NCBI GenBank assembly: GCA_035651595.1
Contig: DASRFJ010000169.1
Location: 62,001 to 126,000, forward strand
Reading direction: 5' to 3'
Origin: JAFARZ01 sp035651595
GTDB taxonomy: Bacteria > Actinomycetota > Actinomycetes > Streptosporangiales > Streptosporangiaceae
Length of the DNA stretch: 64,000 nt
Shown: in pieces, positions 25,766 to 33,932 of the stretch
Layout: each line of letters starts with the position of its first letter
How positions within the stretch are numbered: the first letter of the stretch is position 1
Made by a program: the position numbers and the translations under genes
Notes under the pieces: model-generated
What the model was told of the DNA's origin: nothing
Seen by the model: only the letters and a program-made list of their open reading frames with translations
Databases searched by the model: none

Positions 25766-25784
25766 GTAACGACTGAGGCGTTAC
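25766..25784. promoter_or_regulatory. operator copy 2: GTAACG-N7-CGTTAC
   Basis: Same 6-bp arms and 7-nt spacer as copy 1, extended to 7 bp (TGTAACG/CGTTACA). It lies 10 nt before the CGNR gene start, so binding would block its expression. Confidence 0.65.
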
Positions 25785-25793
25785 ACTGTGGTC

Positions 25794-26387
25794 ATGGTGA
25801 AGGAGGACAAGCTCGCCTTCCGCTTCGACTGCGGTGCAGTCTGGCTGAATCTGCTGGCCACCAAGGGCCGCTCATTCAGCACCGAGCCCGTGGAGCGGCT
25901 CCCGACCGCTGCCCGGCTCGCCGAATGGCTGGAGCACTGCGAGCTGTCCCCAGTGCGACCACCAGGCGAGGACGACCTGGAACAGGCGCGGCGGCTGCGG
26001 GAGAGCCTGCGCTTCCTGGCGCTGGCCACCGTCGATGAGCAGCCGCCCCCTGCACGTCACGTGGCAAGCCTCGCGGCATTCCTCTCCCAGCACGACGACC
26101 CGATCCGGCTGACAGCAGACAACCGGCTGCGACGGGAGCGACCGGCCACGACCCTGGACGCTCTGGGCCGCATCGCCCGCCAGGCGGCCGACCATCTGAG
26201 CAGCGTCGACAGGTTCGCGCTGAAGAGATGCCCGGAACACGACTGCCGGGGGATCTTCATCGATCCGCCCGGGCGGCGACGCTGGTGCCCCTCCCCAACG
26301 TGCGCGAGCCGGGGCAGGGTCCGCGCCCTGCGCGCCCGCCGCAGCGCCCCTGACCCTGATCCGGTCGGCGGATCGCAGGTGTTGTAG
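25794..26387 (+). CDS. CGNR zinc-finger regulator (ABATE-type)
   Basis: 197 aa. The N-terminal ABATE-like part begins FRFDCGAVWLNLLATKG. The C-terminal finger reads CPEHDCRGIFIDPPGRRRWCPSPTCASRGRVRALRARR, with four cysteines placed as in CGNR proteins, though the CGNR tetrad itself is CASR here. These are actinobacterial DNA-binding regulators often next to small catabolic genes. The ATG at 25794 or the GTG at 25797 are possible starts. Two copies of a palindrome lie between it and the divergent operon. Confidence 0.85.
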   Translation: MVKEDKLAFRFDCGAVWLNLLATKGRSFSTEPVERLPTAARLAEWLEHCELSPVRPPGEDDLEQARRLRESLRFLALATVDEQPPPARHVASLAAFLSQHDDPIRLTADNRLRRERPATTLDALGRIARQAADHLSSVDRFALKRCPEHDCRGIFIDPPGRRRWCPSPTCASRGRVRALRARRSAPDPDPVGGSQVL

Positions 26388-26683
26388 CAGTACGGTCCAC
26401 TCGACGGGATCTAGCGCCGGGGCAAGCCCGCTTTGTCGAAACGATCCTGCAGGCCGAGTCTGCCCGGGCACTGAGCGCGCAGATCCCGGACGCGCCCGAG
26501 GCTGGTATCCGGCGGCTGCTCGAGGTACTACAGCGGTATCGCCCGAGCGCGCTAGCCGTACGTCCCGGAAGCGGATCGCGTGGGGGGTGCCAGCGGCTCC
26601 GGAGCCGACATAACCAACCCGCAGAGCGCGCGCTCGCACGATGTCGGTCGGCTGGATCACTAACGAGCACGGCGCGGCAGACG
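26388..26683. other. stretch without a supportable gene
   Basis: The plus-strand frame that ends in the SGNH fragment is open through this stretch, but no nucleophile GDS block or other family motif can be seen and the sequence has no convincing start. Probably decayed 5' DNA. Confidence 0.4.
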
Positions 26684-26986
26684 AACCACCTCGATGACGT
26701 CATAGCGGCCGCGGCGGGCGACGCGGGCGTCACCGTCCTCGACGTGCGCGCGGCCTTCGTCGGCCACCAGGTGTGCGATAGCGACCCATGGATCTACACA
26801 CTGCCTATCCCGTTCACCCCCGGCACCAATATCACTGACCGCAGCGGCTGGTTCCACCCGACTCCGGACGGCCACGATCAACTAGCGGAAATGCTCGAAG
26901 CCGTGATCGGGCCGCCGCCCGCGCGCCCCGCCCCGGCGCCCGTCCCGGTCCCGGCCCTGACCCGCATCCGTCCCGCCGGCGGATGA
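26684..26986 (+). pseudogene. SGNH/GDSL hydrolase C-terminal fragment
   Basis: The frame reads NHLDDVIAAAAGDAGVTVLD then VRAAFVGHQVC, DPWIY and RSGWFHPTPDGHDQLAEMLE. The last carries the catalytic DxxH-like block of SGNH hydrolases (HPTPDGH). The GDS nucleophile block and the glycine and asparagine blocks are missing upstream, so only the last third remains. It ends in a proline-rich tail and a TGA at 26986. Confidence 0.6.
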
Positions 26987-27108
26987 CCGCACTCCCAGCC
27001 CGAAACGGTTCGAAGAACTCGTGGTGCAGCGTCGCAGTAAGACCCCTTCATCAGCGAGAGCGGGCCAGGGCGCTTGACCCCGTCCATAGCGGAGCTGTTC
27101 ATGTGGTG

Positions 27109-27486
27109 TCAAAACATTGTGTTGTCGTTGGCGCTGTTGTCTGGGACTTCCTGGACGACGTCCCAGTGTTCGACGATCCTGCCGTCGGCCACGCGCCAGA
27201 TGTCGGCGACGGCCATGCCTCGGTCGCCGGGCTTGAGGTGCAGGTTGCTGTGGGTGACCACTAGGTCGTCTTCGGCGATGGCGCGCTTAATCTCCAGGTG
27301 GAGCTCAGGGAACTGGCCGCGGAGCCAGTGGACGTAGCCGATGAAGCCTTCGGCGCCGTCCGGTGCTCCGGGGTTGTGCTGGGTATAGGTGCCGCCCAGG
27401 TGGGCGGCGGCCTGCTCGGGCTGGTTATCGTTGAATGCCTGCTGGTAGAAGGCCACGACGAGTGCCTTGTTCTCTGCTGCGGACAT
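27109..27486 (-). CDS. SnoaL-like / NTF2-fold protein
   Basis: 125 aa of the SnoaL-like polyketide-cyclase superfamily: ALVVAFYQQAFNDNQPEQAAAHLGGTYTQHNPGAPDG and IWRVADGRIVEHWDVVQEVP. These small alpha+beta barrels bind hydrophobic ligands; the reaction is unknown. It is the last gene of a MarR-linked operon, 28 nt after a second NTF2-fold gene. A decayed relative lies at 39.4 kb. Confidence 0.85.
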   Translation of the reverse strand: MSAAENKALVVAFYQQAFNDNQPEQAAAHLGGTYTQHNPGAPDGAEGFIGYVHWLRGQFPELHLEIKRAIAEDDLVVTHSNLHLKPGDRGMAVADIWRVADGRIVEHWDVVQEVPDNSANDNTMF

Positions 27487-27514
27487 GACTGCTTGTTCCT
27501 CTCGCGGTGGCAGG

Positions 27515-27955
27515 TCAGGCGCTGGTGCTCATGGCGTCGCGGACCTTGGCAGTGTCCACGAACTGTTCGAAGCGGACGATCTGCCCGCCGCGGACGGTGA
27601 AGTGGTGGGCCACGCGGACGTTGACCTGCTTGCCGGTGGTCTTGTTGACGGCGGTGTAGCGGGCGAGGACGACGACGACGTTCTCGCCGTCGGTGATGTA
27701 GGTGTCGTCGTGGGCGGTCCAGTCGTCCCAGTCCCGGGCGAGGGCTTCCATCACGCCGGCGGTGACCCCTTCCGGGGTGCGGTAGGTGCCTGCGAGGGGG
27801 AAGCCGGCCATCTCGGTCCATTCGACGTCGGGGGCGAGGGTGGTGCGCAGCGCTTCCAGGTCACCGGCGGCGGATGCCAGATACTGGCGGCGAACCACGT
27901 CGGCGGGTGCGGGGGAGAAGGCGAAGCCGGCGGTCGGCGCGTTCGTGGCGGTCAT
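27515..27955 (-). CDS. SnoaL/NTF2-fold protein (second copy)
   Basis: 146 aa: VVRRQYLASAAGDLEALRTTLAPDVEWTEMAGFPLAGTYRTPEGV and VRVAHHFTVRGGQIVRFEQFVDTAKV, typical of ketosteroid-isomerase-like proteins. The ATG at 27955 overlaps the stop of the MBL gene (ATGA). The frame reaching 28444 is a shadow. It probably acts with its operon partners on the same small molecule. Confidence 0.87.
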   Translation of the reverse strand: MTATNAPTAGFAFSPAPADVVRRQYLASAAGDLEALRTTLAPDVEWTEMAGFPLAGTYRTPEGVTAGVMEALARDWDDWTAHDDTYITDGENVVVVLARYTAVNKTTGKQVNVRVAHHFTVRGGQIVRFEQFVDTAKVRDAMSTSA

Positions 27956-28758
27956 CCCCAGCTCATCTCGCCCTTGGCGACCTTCGCGCCGATCTGCGCG
28001 GCGATCAGCATGCCGTGGCCGGGGTAGCGCGCGACCAGTGCCTCGGTCAGTGCGGCGGCATCGGCGGCGGCGGCGAGTTCGGCCTCGAAAACGGCCAGGT
28101 AGTCGCGGGTGCCGGCGATGGCGGTGACGTCGGCGGGGGCGCCGGGGAGGCGGTGCCCGGGCACGACGAGCTGAGGGTCGAGGGCGGCCATCTCGTCCAG
28201 GAGGGTGATCCAGGCGCCGCGCTGCCCGGGCTTGGGGGTGTCGGCGGTCCAGACGTGCTCGCGGGCGAACACCAGCACGCCGCCGACGATGGCCCGGTGC
28301 TCGGGCTGCCATAGGTAGTGGCGGTCGGGCAGCTCGGCCGGGCCGCCCTTGAGCTCGAACCGCTGGCGTTCCAGGTTCAGGTCGCCCGACAGCGGGACGA
28401 GGTCCACGAGCCGGGTGGGCAGGTTGGCGCCGAGACCTTCCCATGCCTTGAGCTTGCCCTCGTACGAATGCTGGATGTGCTCGATGACCGGCGGGGTGGC
28501 GGCGAAGACCGCGGCGGGGAAGGCGTCGGCGAGGACCTCCGCGCCGAAGTAGAAGTCGGGGTCGCCGTGGCTGATGAAGACGGTGGTCAGCGTCTTGCCT
28601 GAGTCCAGGACGGCGGCGGCCAGCCGGTGGCCGTCGGCGCGGGTGAAGCCGGCGTCGACCAGCAGCGCCTCCCGCTCCCCGGTCACTAGGGTGGCGGTCT
28701 TGTTCTTGCTGCCGGCGGGGAAGTCCAGGTCCAGGATCGTGAAGTCCAGCGTGCTCAT
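27952..28758 (-). CDS. MBL-fold metallo-hydrolase
   Basis: 268 aa. The MBL core is TATLVTGEREALLVDAGFTRADGH followed by VFISHGDPDFYFGAEVL, where the usual HxHxDH is changed to SHGDPDFYFG, then LVVPGHRLPG. One metal site may therefore be altered. AAGGAG precedes the ATG at 28758. A perfect 16-bp palindrome lies 88 nt upstream, and the next gene upstream is a MarR regulator on the same strand. Confidence 0.87.
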   Translation of the reverse strand: MSTLDFTILDLDFPAGSKNKTATLVTGEREALLVDAGFTRADGHRLAAAVLDSGKTLTTVFISHGDPDFYFGAEVLADAFPAAVFAATPPVIEHIQHSYEGKLKAWEGLGANLPTRLVDLVPLSGDLNLERQRFELKGGPAELPDRHYLWQPEHRAIVGGVLVFAREHVWTADTPKPGQRGAWITLLDEMAALDPQLVVPGHRLPGAPADVTAIAGTRDYLAVFEAELAAAADAAALTEALVARYPGHGMLIAAQIGAKVAKGEMSWG

Positions 28759-28846
28759 GAACAACTCCTTGCTGGTTGTCGGATTGGCGGCGGGGAAGCC
28801 AGCGGTTGAGGGCGGCGCGGCGGGCGCGATCTCCTGACAGAACAGA

Positions 28847-28862
28847 ATCTGACTAGTCAGAT
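28847..28862. promoter_or_regulatory. perfect 16-bp palindrome, MarR operator
   Basis: ATCTGACTAGTCAGAT, self-complementary without a spacer, in the 181-nt region between marR and the MBL-NTF2-NTF2 operon. Length and symmetry fit a MarR-dimer site. Confidence 0.7.
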
Positions 28863-28939
28863 ATTTCGCTTCGCGCGTATGGCGTGGATCACACTCGCGC
28901 CGGCGGCCGCCGCGCACTCCGCCGGGCGGCCCGCATCCC

Positions 28940-29434
28940 TTAAGGCAGAGGGGGCAGGATGTCGCGCACCGTGTGGCTGAGAATCCGCAGATCCTCCATG
29001 AAACGCTCGCGATCGCCGGCCGGAAGCGGCCCCAGGAAGTACCGCCTGATGTTCTCCACGTGCACCCGGGACGCGCGGACCGCCGTCTGCTCTCCCAGCG
29101 GGGTCAGCCGCACCAGCCGCGTGCGGCGGTCGCGGGGTGCCCCGGCGCGTTCCACAAGCCCCGCCGCCTCCATCCGGTCCACCAGTCGCGTCACCCCGCC
29201 CGTGGTCAGCACCTGCTCTTGGGCGATAGCCCCCATCGACAGCCCGGGCTCGCCCGCCCGCCCCAAGATCAGCAGCACCTCGAACATCACATGACTGATC
29301 CCGCACTCCTCCTCGATCGCCCGGCCCAGCAGGTACTCCAGCCTGCTGGCCGCTCCCTGCAACCGCCCGAACGCCAGGACCAGCTCGTTATCCGCCGCCT
29401 CCTTCGCCGTCGAGATCCCTGCCTGCTCGCCCAC
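28940..29434 (-). CDS. MarR-family regulator
   Basis: 164 aa. Winged helix: SHVMFEVLLILGRAGEPGLSMGAIAQEQVLTTGGVTRLVDRMEAAGLVERAGAPRDRRTRLVRLTPLGEQ, with the conserved DRR wing. It is the first gene of a same-strand set with the MBL and two NTF2-fold genes, which it probably controls through the palindrome at 28847. The ligand is unknown. Confidence 0.92.
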   Translation of the reverse strand: MGEQAGISTAKEAADNELVLAFGRLQGAASRLEYLLGRAIEEECGISHVMFEVLLILGRAGEPGLSMGAIAQEQVLTTGGVTRLVDRMEAAGLVERAGAPRDRRTRLVRLTPLGEQTAVRASRVHVENIRRYFLGPLPAGDRERFMEDLRILSHTVRDILPPLP

Positions 29435-29551
29435 GATGCACCAGCCCTTCGCCGTCCGGAGTCACTGCACCGATCATGCCGTGCGCGGCGCATGCTGCAG
29501 GGCGGACCCCGAGGAAGGGGCAACGCCTTCAGGAATCCCCAAGCAGAATCC

Positions 29552-29734
29552 CTAAGGTCGTCGTTTACCGCGATGGTGTATCAGGATCTTGAGGGTCTTC
29601 CGCGCATCGCGGCGGCGCTCCTGCGTTCTCGCCGCGACCGAGGCTACTGCCACGCCGACGATAGCTGCTGTGTACAGCGCGCTTGCCGTGCCGATCGCCA
29701 GTGCCCATCCGGGTAGCTCTGCGCACATGGCCAT
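29552..29734 (-). CDS. small single-pass membrane protein
   Basis: 60 aa beginning MAMCAELPGWALAIGTASAL, with one hydrophobic segment (GWALAIGTASALYTAAIVGVAVASV) and a basic C-terminal tail (RRRDARKTLKILIHHRGKRR). The ATG at 29734 has GGAGG six bases upstream, which is the main support. Small proteins with this layout are common in actinomycetes and lack a known function. The longer frame to 29842 has no ribosome-binding site. Confidence 0.6.
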   Translation of the reverse strand: MAMCAELPGWALAIGTASALYTAAIVGVAVASVAARTQERRRDARKTLKILIHHRGKRRP

Positions 29735-29913
29735 TACCGCCTCCAGCTCTTGGCCCGGCCGATCTGAGATCGGGACCGCTGGCAGCGGTATCTCTCTTCC
29801 GGCCGATTTCCGGCGACGTCGCCTGTCGGTGATTGGGCGCAATTAGGCTGGGCAACGGGGCGCGGATGAAGGTTCCGGCGGTCACGTGAACCGGAAAGCC
29901 GGAAGGAGGCTGG

Positions 29914-32778
29914 GTGGCACGACCCGGGGCGGCCGAGCGGTTCTGGGCAGAGTTCCGTGCCTTGTACGAGGCAGCGGGAGAACCCACCCTGGAGCGGCTA
30001 GTCCGGCTCGGCAGGGAGCAGTCGCCGAAGATCGACATCTCGGACTCGACAATCGACGACTGGCTGAATGGCATCAGCGTACCGGCCAAGCATCTTCGGT
30101 ACTTTGACGTGCTGGTGACTTTTCTGCAGCCCATGGCCGAACGGCGCAGCGGGTATTCGCCCCAGTCAGCGGGCTGGTGGCAGGGCCTGCTGCGTGCGGC
30201 CAGGGAAGAGAGAGCGGCGGCCCGCGGAGCCGGGCGGCCCCGGGCCGGCGGGCGGCAGCCCGGCGGGTCGCCGGGCGGCTCCGGGGTGCTGGCCCGGAAT
30301 GACTGGCAGTCCGCGGTCCTGCTGGGGCCGGCTGGGGAGTTGCCGCGGGTGGCTGACATCGGGTTGCTTGAGCTCGGGGTTCATCCTTCGATCAGCGCCA
30401 TAAAGCCGGCGCCAAGTCAGGATTCGGCGCCCTGCCCGTGTCAGGCAGACGAGATGCCCGACTACGTGCCGCGCGACCGCGATGCGGACATCGAGGCCGC
30501 CGTCAAGCGCGGCGGCTTGGTGGTCGTGACGGGACGGTCGGCGGCGGGCAAGAGCCGCGCGGCGGCCGAGGCTATGCGACGGGCAGCCGGGGGACGGCAG
30601 CTGCTGGTGCCCCGCGATGGTATGGCGGTGCGTGCCCTGGCGGAGTCGGGCCAGCCGCTCCGCGATGCGGTCATCTGGCTCGACGACCTTGAGAACTATG
30701 TCAAGGATCCGGGACTCGACATTCACGTGCTGAACCGCCTGTGCCCGCAGGTGCGGACGGACATCACAGTCCTGGCGACCTTGCGCCCGGACGCGGCACG
30801 GCCACAGCCGACGCCAGTGATGAGCAGATCTGATCCGGCGAAGATACTGACCCGCCTGCTGGAGATGGCGACGATAATCCGGCTGCCGTTCGAGACCAGC
30901 TGGACCGAACGCGAGCGGGCCATGCGATACGAGCAGGATCAGCGCATCGCCCGCTGGCTCGCCGATGACAGCGGTGCTGGCCTTCCCGAGTACCTTGCCG
31001 CAGGCCCGGCGGCAGTGCGCCGGTGGATGGATGGGCGTGACGGTGAGCATCTCGTCGGCGCGGCGCTAATCTCTGCCGCAGTCGATTGCCGCCGGGCACA
31101 CCACGACAAGCCGGTATCGCGTGCGCTGCTCGCTGAGCTGTACCGGCACTATCTCGACCCGCGGGACGTGCACCGGTCGGGACTCCCCGATCTCGCTGAC
31201 GGCTTCCGGTGGGCTACCGTTCCGGTCCATGGTGCCAGCGCCTGCCTCTCCGAGCATGCTGACAGCCATTACCGGTCGTTCGACTACCTCGTTGATTATG
31301 CTGAGCGTGATCCCGGCACCGCTCCGATTCCGGTCGAGGCCTGGCGCGTCATCCTTCGTCATGCCGACGAGGACGAGGTTGCCGCGGTCGTGACGGCCGC
31401 GGAACGTGCCTGCGTGCAGATGGATCAGCCAGTGCTCCTCGATCTCGCGCTAGACCGGCTCGGCCAGCAAGGCGGCTTCGATGCCACCGTTGAACTCGTC
31501 GCCGCGACGTACACCGTCGTCCGCGGGAGTCTCGACGGGTTCATACGTTGGGTGCGACCGTTCGCCGAGTCCGGACATAGCGGTGCCATGGCCGTGCTCG
31601 GGGAGGGGCTCGTCGACAGCGGGCAAGCGGAAGAAGGCGAGCGCTGGCTGCGCCGCGCGGCCGAAGCCGGCGACCAGGACGCGGTCCAGTGCGTGGGGGA
31701 ACTGCTGTACCGGCGCGCAGATACAGCCGCGCTGGAGGAGTGGCTTGGCGGCGAGCTAGCGAGCGGCAATACCGACGCCATCGTCCGCTTCGCTAGTTTT
31801 CTCTACCAGCGGGACGAGCAGGACGGCGATGCCGAGCTCTGGTTCCGCCGGGCTGCGGTCTCCGGGCACCCGCAGGCCATGGCGGTGGTCGGCGCGATTG
31901 CCTGCAAGCACGGCGATGCCGCCGAAGCGCGGCGGTGGTCGCTGAAGGCCGCAGAGCGTGGCGATCTGGCTGCGATGGTAGATCTCGGACGCGTTCACGC
32001 CACCGCCGGTGAGACGGATGAGGCCGAACGCTGGTTTGGCATGGCCGCCGAGGCAGGCGAGCCCATGGGCCTGTTCAACCTGGCGATCCTGCGGTTCGAG
32101 CACGAACGCGGTGACGAGGGAGAAGACCTGCTGAGGCGCGCGCTCGCGGCCGGGTGCTCAGCGGCAGTCCCGGCCCTGGCCATGCGGCTGTACGACCGCG
32201 GGGACTCGGCCGCACTTGATGACCTTCTGTTCTCCGCCCTGGAAGGCGACCACCGGGAGGCCGTGACAGAATTCGCCACCGCGCTTGTCCATCGCGAGCA
32301 GAGGTCAGATGCCGAGCGGTGGTACCGGGAAGCCGCGGAAGCCGGGGTCATGGGGGCGATGAACGGGCTCGGTAATCTCCTGATGGACCGAGCGGGCTCC
32401 GCGGCCGCCAAGCCGTGGTACCTGCGAGCCGCGCAATTCGGTGACCTTAATGCCAAGCTCAACCTCACCTGGCTGCACAGACGGGCGGGCGAACGGGATG
32501 AAGCCGAGAGCTGGGCACGGGACGCAGCGAGGAACGGAAGCGCGATCGGGATGTACTACCTGGGAGTCCTTCTTGCGGAGCAGAACAGCGACGAGGCCGA
32601 CCAGTGGTTCCGGCAGGCGGCGGAGCATGGCAATGTCGACGCCATGTACAACCTGGCGAGCAGCCTTGCCTCGGAGGGCAAGACAGCAGAAGCGCGGCAG
32701 TGGTTTGCCCGGGCGGCTGCACGCGGCGACGAGGATGCCGCCAGACAACTGCAGGGTCTGGCGCCCGGCGGTGCGTGA
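29914..32778 (+). CDS. HTH-ATPase-Sel1 repeat protein (STAND-like)
   Basis: 954 aa. An N-terminal helical domain (FWAEFRALYEAAGEPTLERLVRLG...STIDDWLNGISVPAKH) looks like the HTH found at the front of actinobacterial STAND proteins. A linker with YVPRDRD leads to a P-loop domain with Walker A GRSAAGKS (residues ~207-214) and Walker B VIWLDDLE (~253-260). The C-terminal ~400 residues are Sel1/TPR-like repeats, with recurring patterns such as AERWFGMAAEAGEPMGLFNLA and ADQWFRQAAEHGNVDAMYNLA. Such proteins are signal-sensing ATPases, and some relatives act in phage defence. GTG start with GGAGG upstream. No effector gene is coupled to it. Confidence 0.8.
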   Translation: MARPGAAERFWAEFRALYEAAGEPTLERLVRLGREQSPKIDISDSTIDDWLNGISVPAKHLRYFDVLVTFLQPMAERRSGYSPQSAGWWQGLLRAAREERAAARGAGRPRAGGRQPGGSPGGSGVLARNDWQSAVLLGPAGELPRVADIGLLELGVHPSISAIKPAPSQDSAPCPCQADEMPDYVPRDRDADIEAAVKRGGLVVVTGRSAAGKSRAAAEAMRRAAGGRQLLVPRDGMAVRALAESGQPLRDAVIWLDDLENYVKDPGLDIHVLNRLCPQVRTDITVLATLRPDAARPQPTPVMSRSDPAKILTRLLEMATIIRLPFETSWTERERAMRYEQDQRIARWLADDSGAGLPEYLAAGPAAVRRWMDGRDGEHLVGAALISAAVDCRRAHHDKPVSRALLAELYRHYLDPRDVHRSGLPDLADGFRWATVPVHGASACLSEHADSHYRSFDYLVDYAERDPGTAPIPVEAWRVILRHADEDEVAAVVTAAERACVQMDQPVLLDLALDRLGQQGGFDATVELVAATYTVVRGSLDGFIRWVRPFAESGHSGAMAVLGEGLVDSGQAEEGERWLRRAAEAGDQDAVQCVGELLYRRADTAALEEWLGGELASGNTDAIVRFASFLYQRDEQDGDAELWFRRAAVSGHPQAMAVVGAIACKHGDAAEARRWSLKAAERGDLAAMVDLGRVHATAGETDEAERWFGMAAEAGEPMGLFNLAILRFEHERGDEGEDLLRRALAAGCSAAVPALAMRLYDRGDSAALDDLLFSALEGDHREAVTEFATALVHREQRSDAERWYREAAEAGVMGAMNGLGNLLMDRAGSAAAKPWYLRAAQFGDLNAKLNLTWLHRRAGERDEAESWARDAARNGSAIGMYYLGVLLAEQNSDEADQWFRQAAEHGNVDAMYNLASSLASEGKTAEARQWFARAAARGDEDAARQLQGLAPGGA

Positions 32779-32933
32779 CGCCCACACGTCGCAAACTGCC
32801 TCATAGGGACATTGCGCGCATGGAGCAACCGCGTGAGATCACCGAACCCACGGGACGCCGATAGTAGTCCGATTTGGGTGTTGACACGCGGCCCGCGCCC
32901 GGGGGCCAGGGCCAGCCTGTTCCCGGTTCACCG

Positions 32934-33884
32934 ATGACGATGATTCCCATCCCGGTTTCGTTCGCGGGTATGCCTAATACCCGCTGGTGGGCGTTCGAGG
33001 ACCGCAAGACGAACTTCGGCGATATCAACGCGAGCACCACCGACCTGGCTAAGCTGCTGTTCCTTGAGTTCGCCCTCGTGTTCTCGAACGACTGGTTCGT
33101 GATCCCGTACACGCTGCCGTCGGGCTCCATCGCGTCGATCCGCGGCTTCACCGTGCAGAACACGTTCGGTGAGCAGTTCCCGGTAGCCGCGGCCGGCTCG
33201 GGCCAGGATGGGGACTGGCAGCGGTGGAGCATGTTCAGCGTCAACGTGCTCGGCGGCGGGGCGGCCGACACCAGCCTGGTGCTCCTGCCCACGGTCGCCA
33301 AGGTGCAGCAGGGACCGCTCACCGAGGATGTGTGGCTGGTTCGCGACGAGGTCGCGAACATGGTGTGGGGAATCGAGAAAACTGTGCCGCTGGCCAGCGG
33401 CGACAGTAAGCCTGGCCTGGAAACCGCCCGGCAGGCGCTCGCTTACCTGCAGGGGCTGATCGCCCCGCCTGCCGGGCAGCCGGCTCCTGGTGCCGCGACG
33501 GTCCGGTACGAGGTGATGACGACCGTGCCGGAGAATTGGATCCCGTTCATTCCGGTGCATGTGCCGGGTGACAACCGCGAGATCCAGTTGCAGCGCGGCG
33601 CGCTGCCCCGCATCCTGGCCGGCGACCCGAACCCGCCCGCCAAGGTCCGGCCGCGTACCGTACTGCTGCGGCAGGGCCTCGATGCCAAGCCGCCGCAGCC
33701 CTATTTCCTCCATGAGGAGGAGGTCGCCCGCGCCGGCACTCGCGTGATGCAGTCCTACCAGCGCACCCGCTGGACCGACGGCCAGGTCTACACCTGGCTG
33801 CGCGTCACCCGCCAGACCGGCCGCGGCGAGGGCTCAAGCGGCCTGGCCTTCGACCAAGCGCTCCCCGTACCACCCCCAGCGTGA
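32934..33884 (+). CDS. uncharacterised protein, probably truncated at the N-terminus
   Basis: 316 aa from the ATG at 32934 (a TTG at 32874 is possible; neither has a good ribosome-binding site). Strongly ordered sequence starts abruptly with PVSFAGMPNTRWWAFEDRKT then NFGDINASTTDLAKLLFLEF, and goes on to FSNDWFVIPYTLPSG, VPENWIPFIPVHVPGDNREI and YQRTRWTDGQVYTWLRVTRQ. I have the impression this is the C-terminal half of a larger conserved actinobacterial protein of unknown function, but cannot confirm it. No signal peptide. It follows the Sel1 gene by ~155 nt. Confidence 0.6.
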   Translation: MTMIPIPVSFAGMPNTRWWAFEDRKTNFGDINASTTDLAKLLFLEFALVFSNDWFVIPYTLPSGSIASIRGFTVQNTFGEQFPVAAAGSGQDGDWQRWSMFSVNVLGGGAADTSLVLLPTVAKVQQGPLTEDVWLVRDEVANMVWGIEKTVPLASGDSKPGLETARQALAYLQGLIAPPAGQPAPGAATVRYEVMTTVPENWIPFIPVHVPGDNREIQLQRGALPRILAGDPNPPAKVRPRTVLLRQGLDAKPPQPYFLHEEEVARAGTRVMQSYQRTRWTDGQVYTWLRVTRQTGRGEGSSGLAFDQALPVPPPA

Positions 33885-33887
33885 CGA

Positions 33888-33902
33888 CCCACCTGAGGTG
33901 GG
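33888..33902. terminator. short hairpin between convergent genes
   Basis: CCCAC-CTGAG-GTGGG directly after the stop at 33884, before the convergent SGNH gene. The 5-bp GC-rich stem (7 bp if the loop is tight) has no T-run, so it would be a weak terminator at best. Confidence 0.4.
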
Positions 33903-33932
33903 CCGGTACCACCCAGCCTGAGGCCTCCGTGA

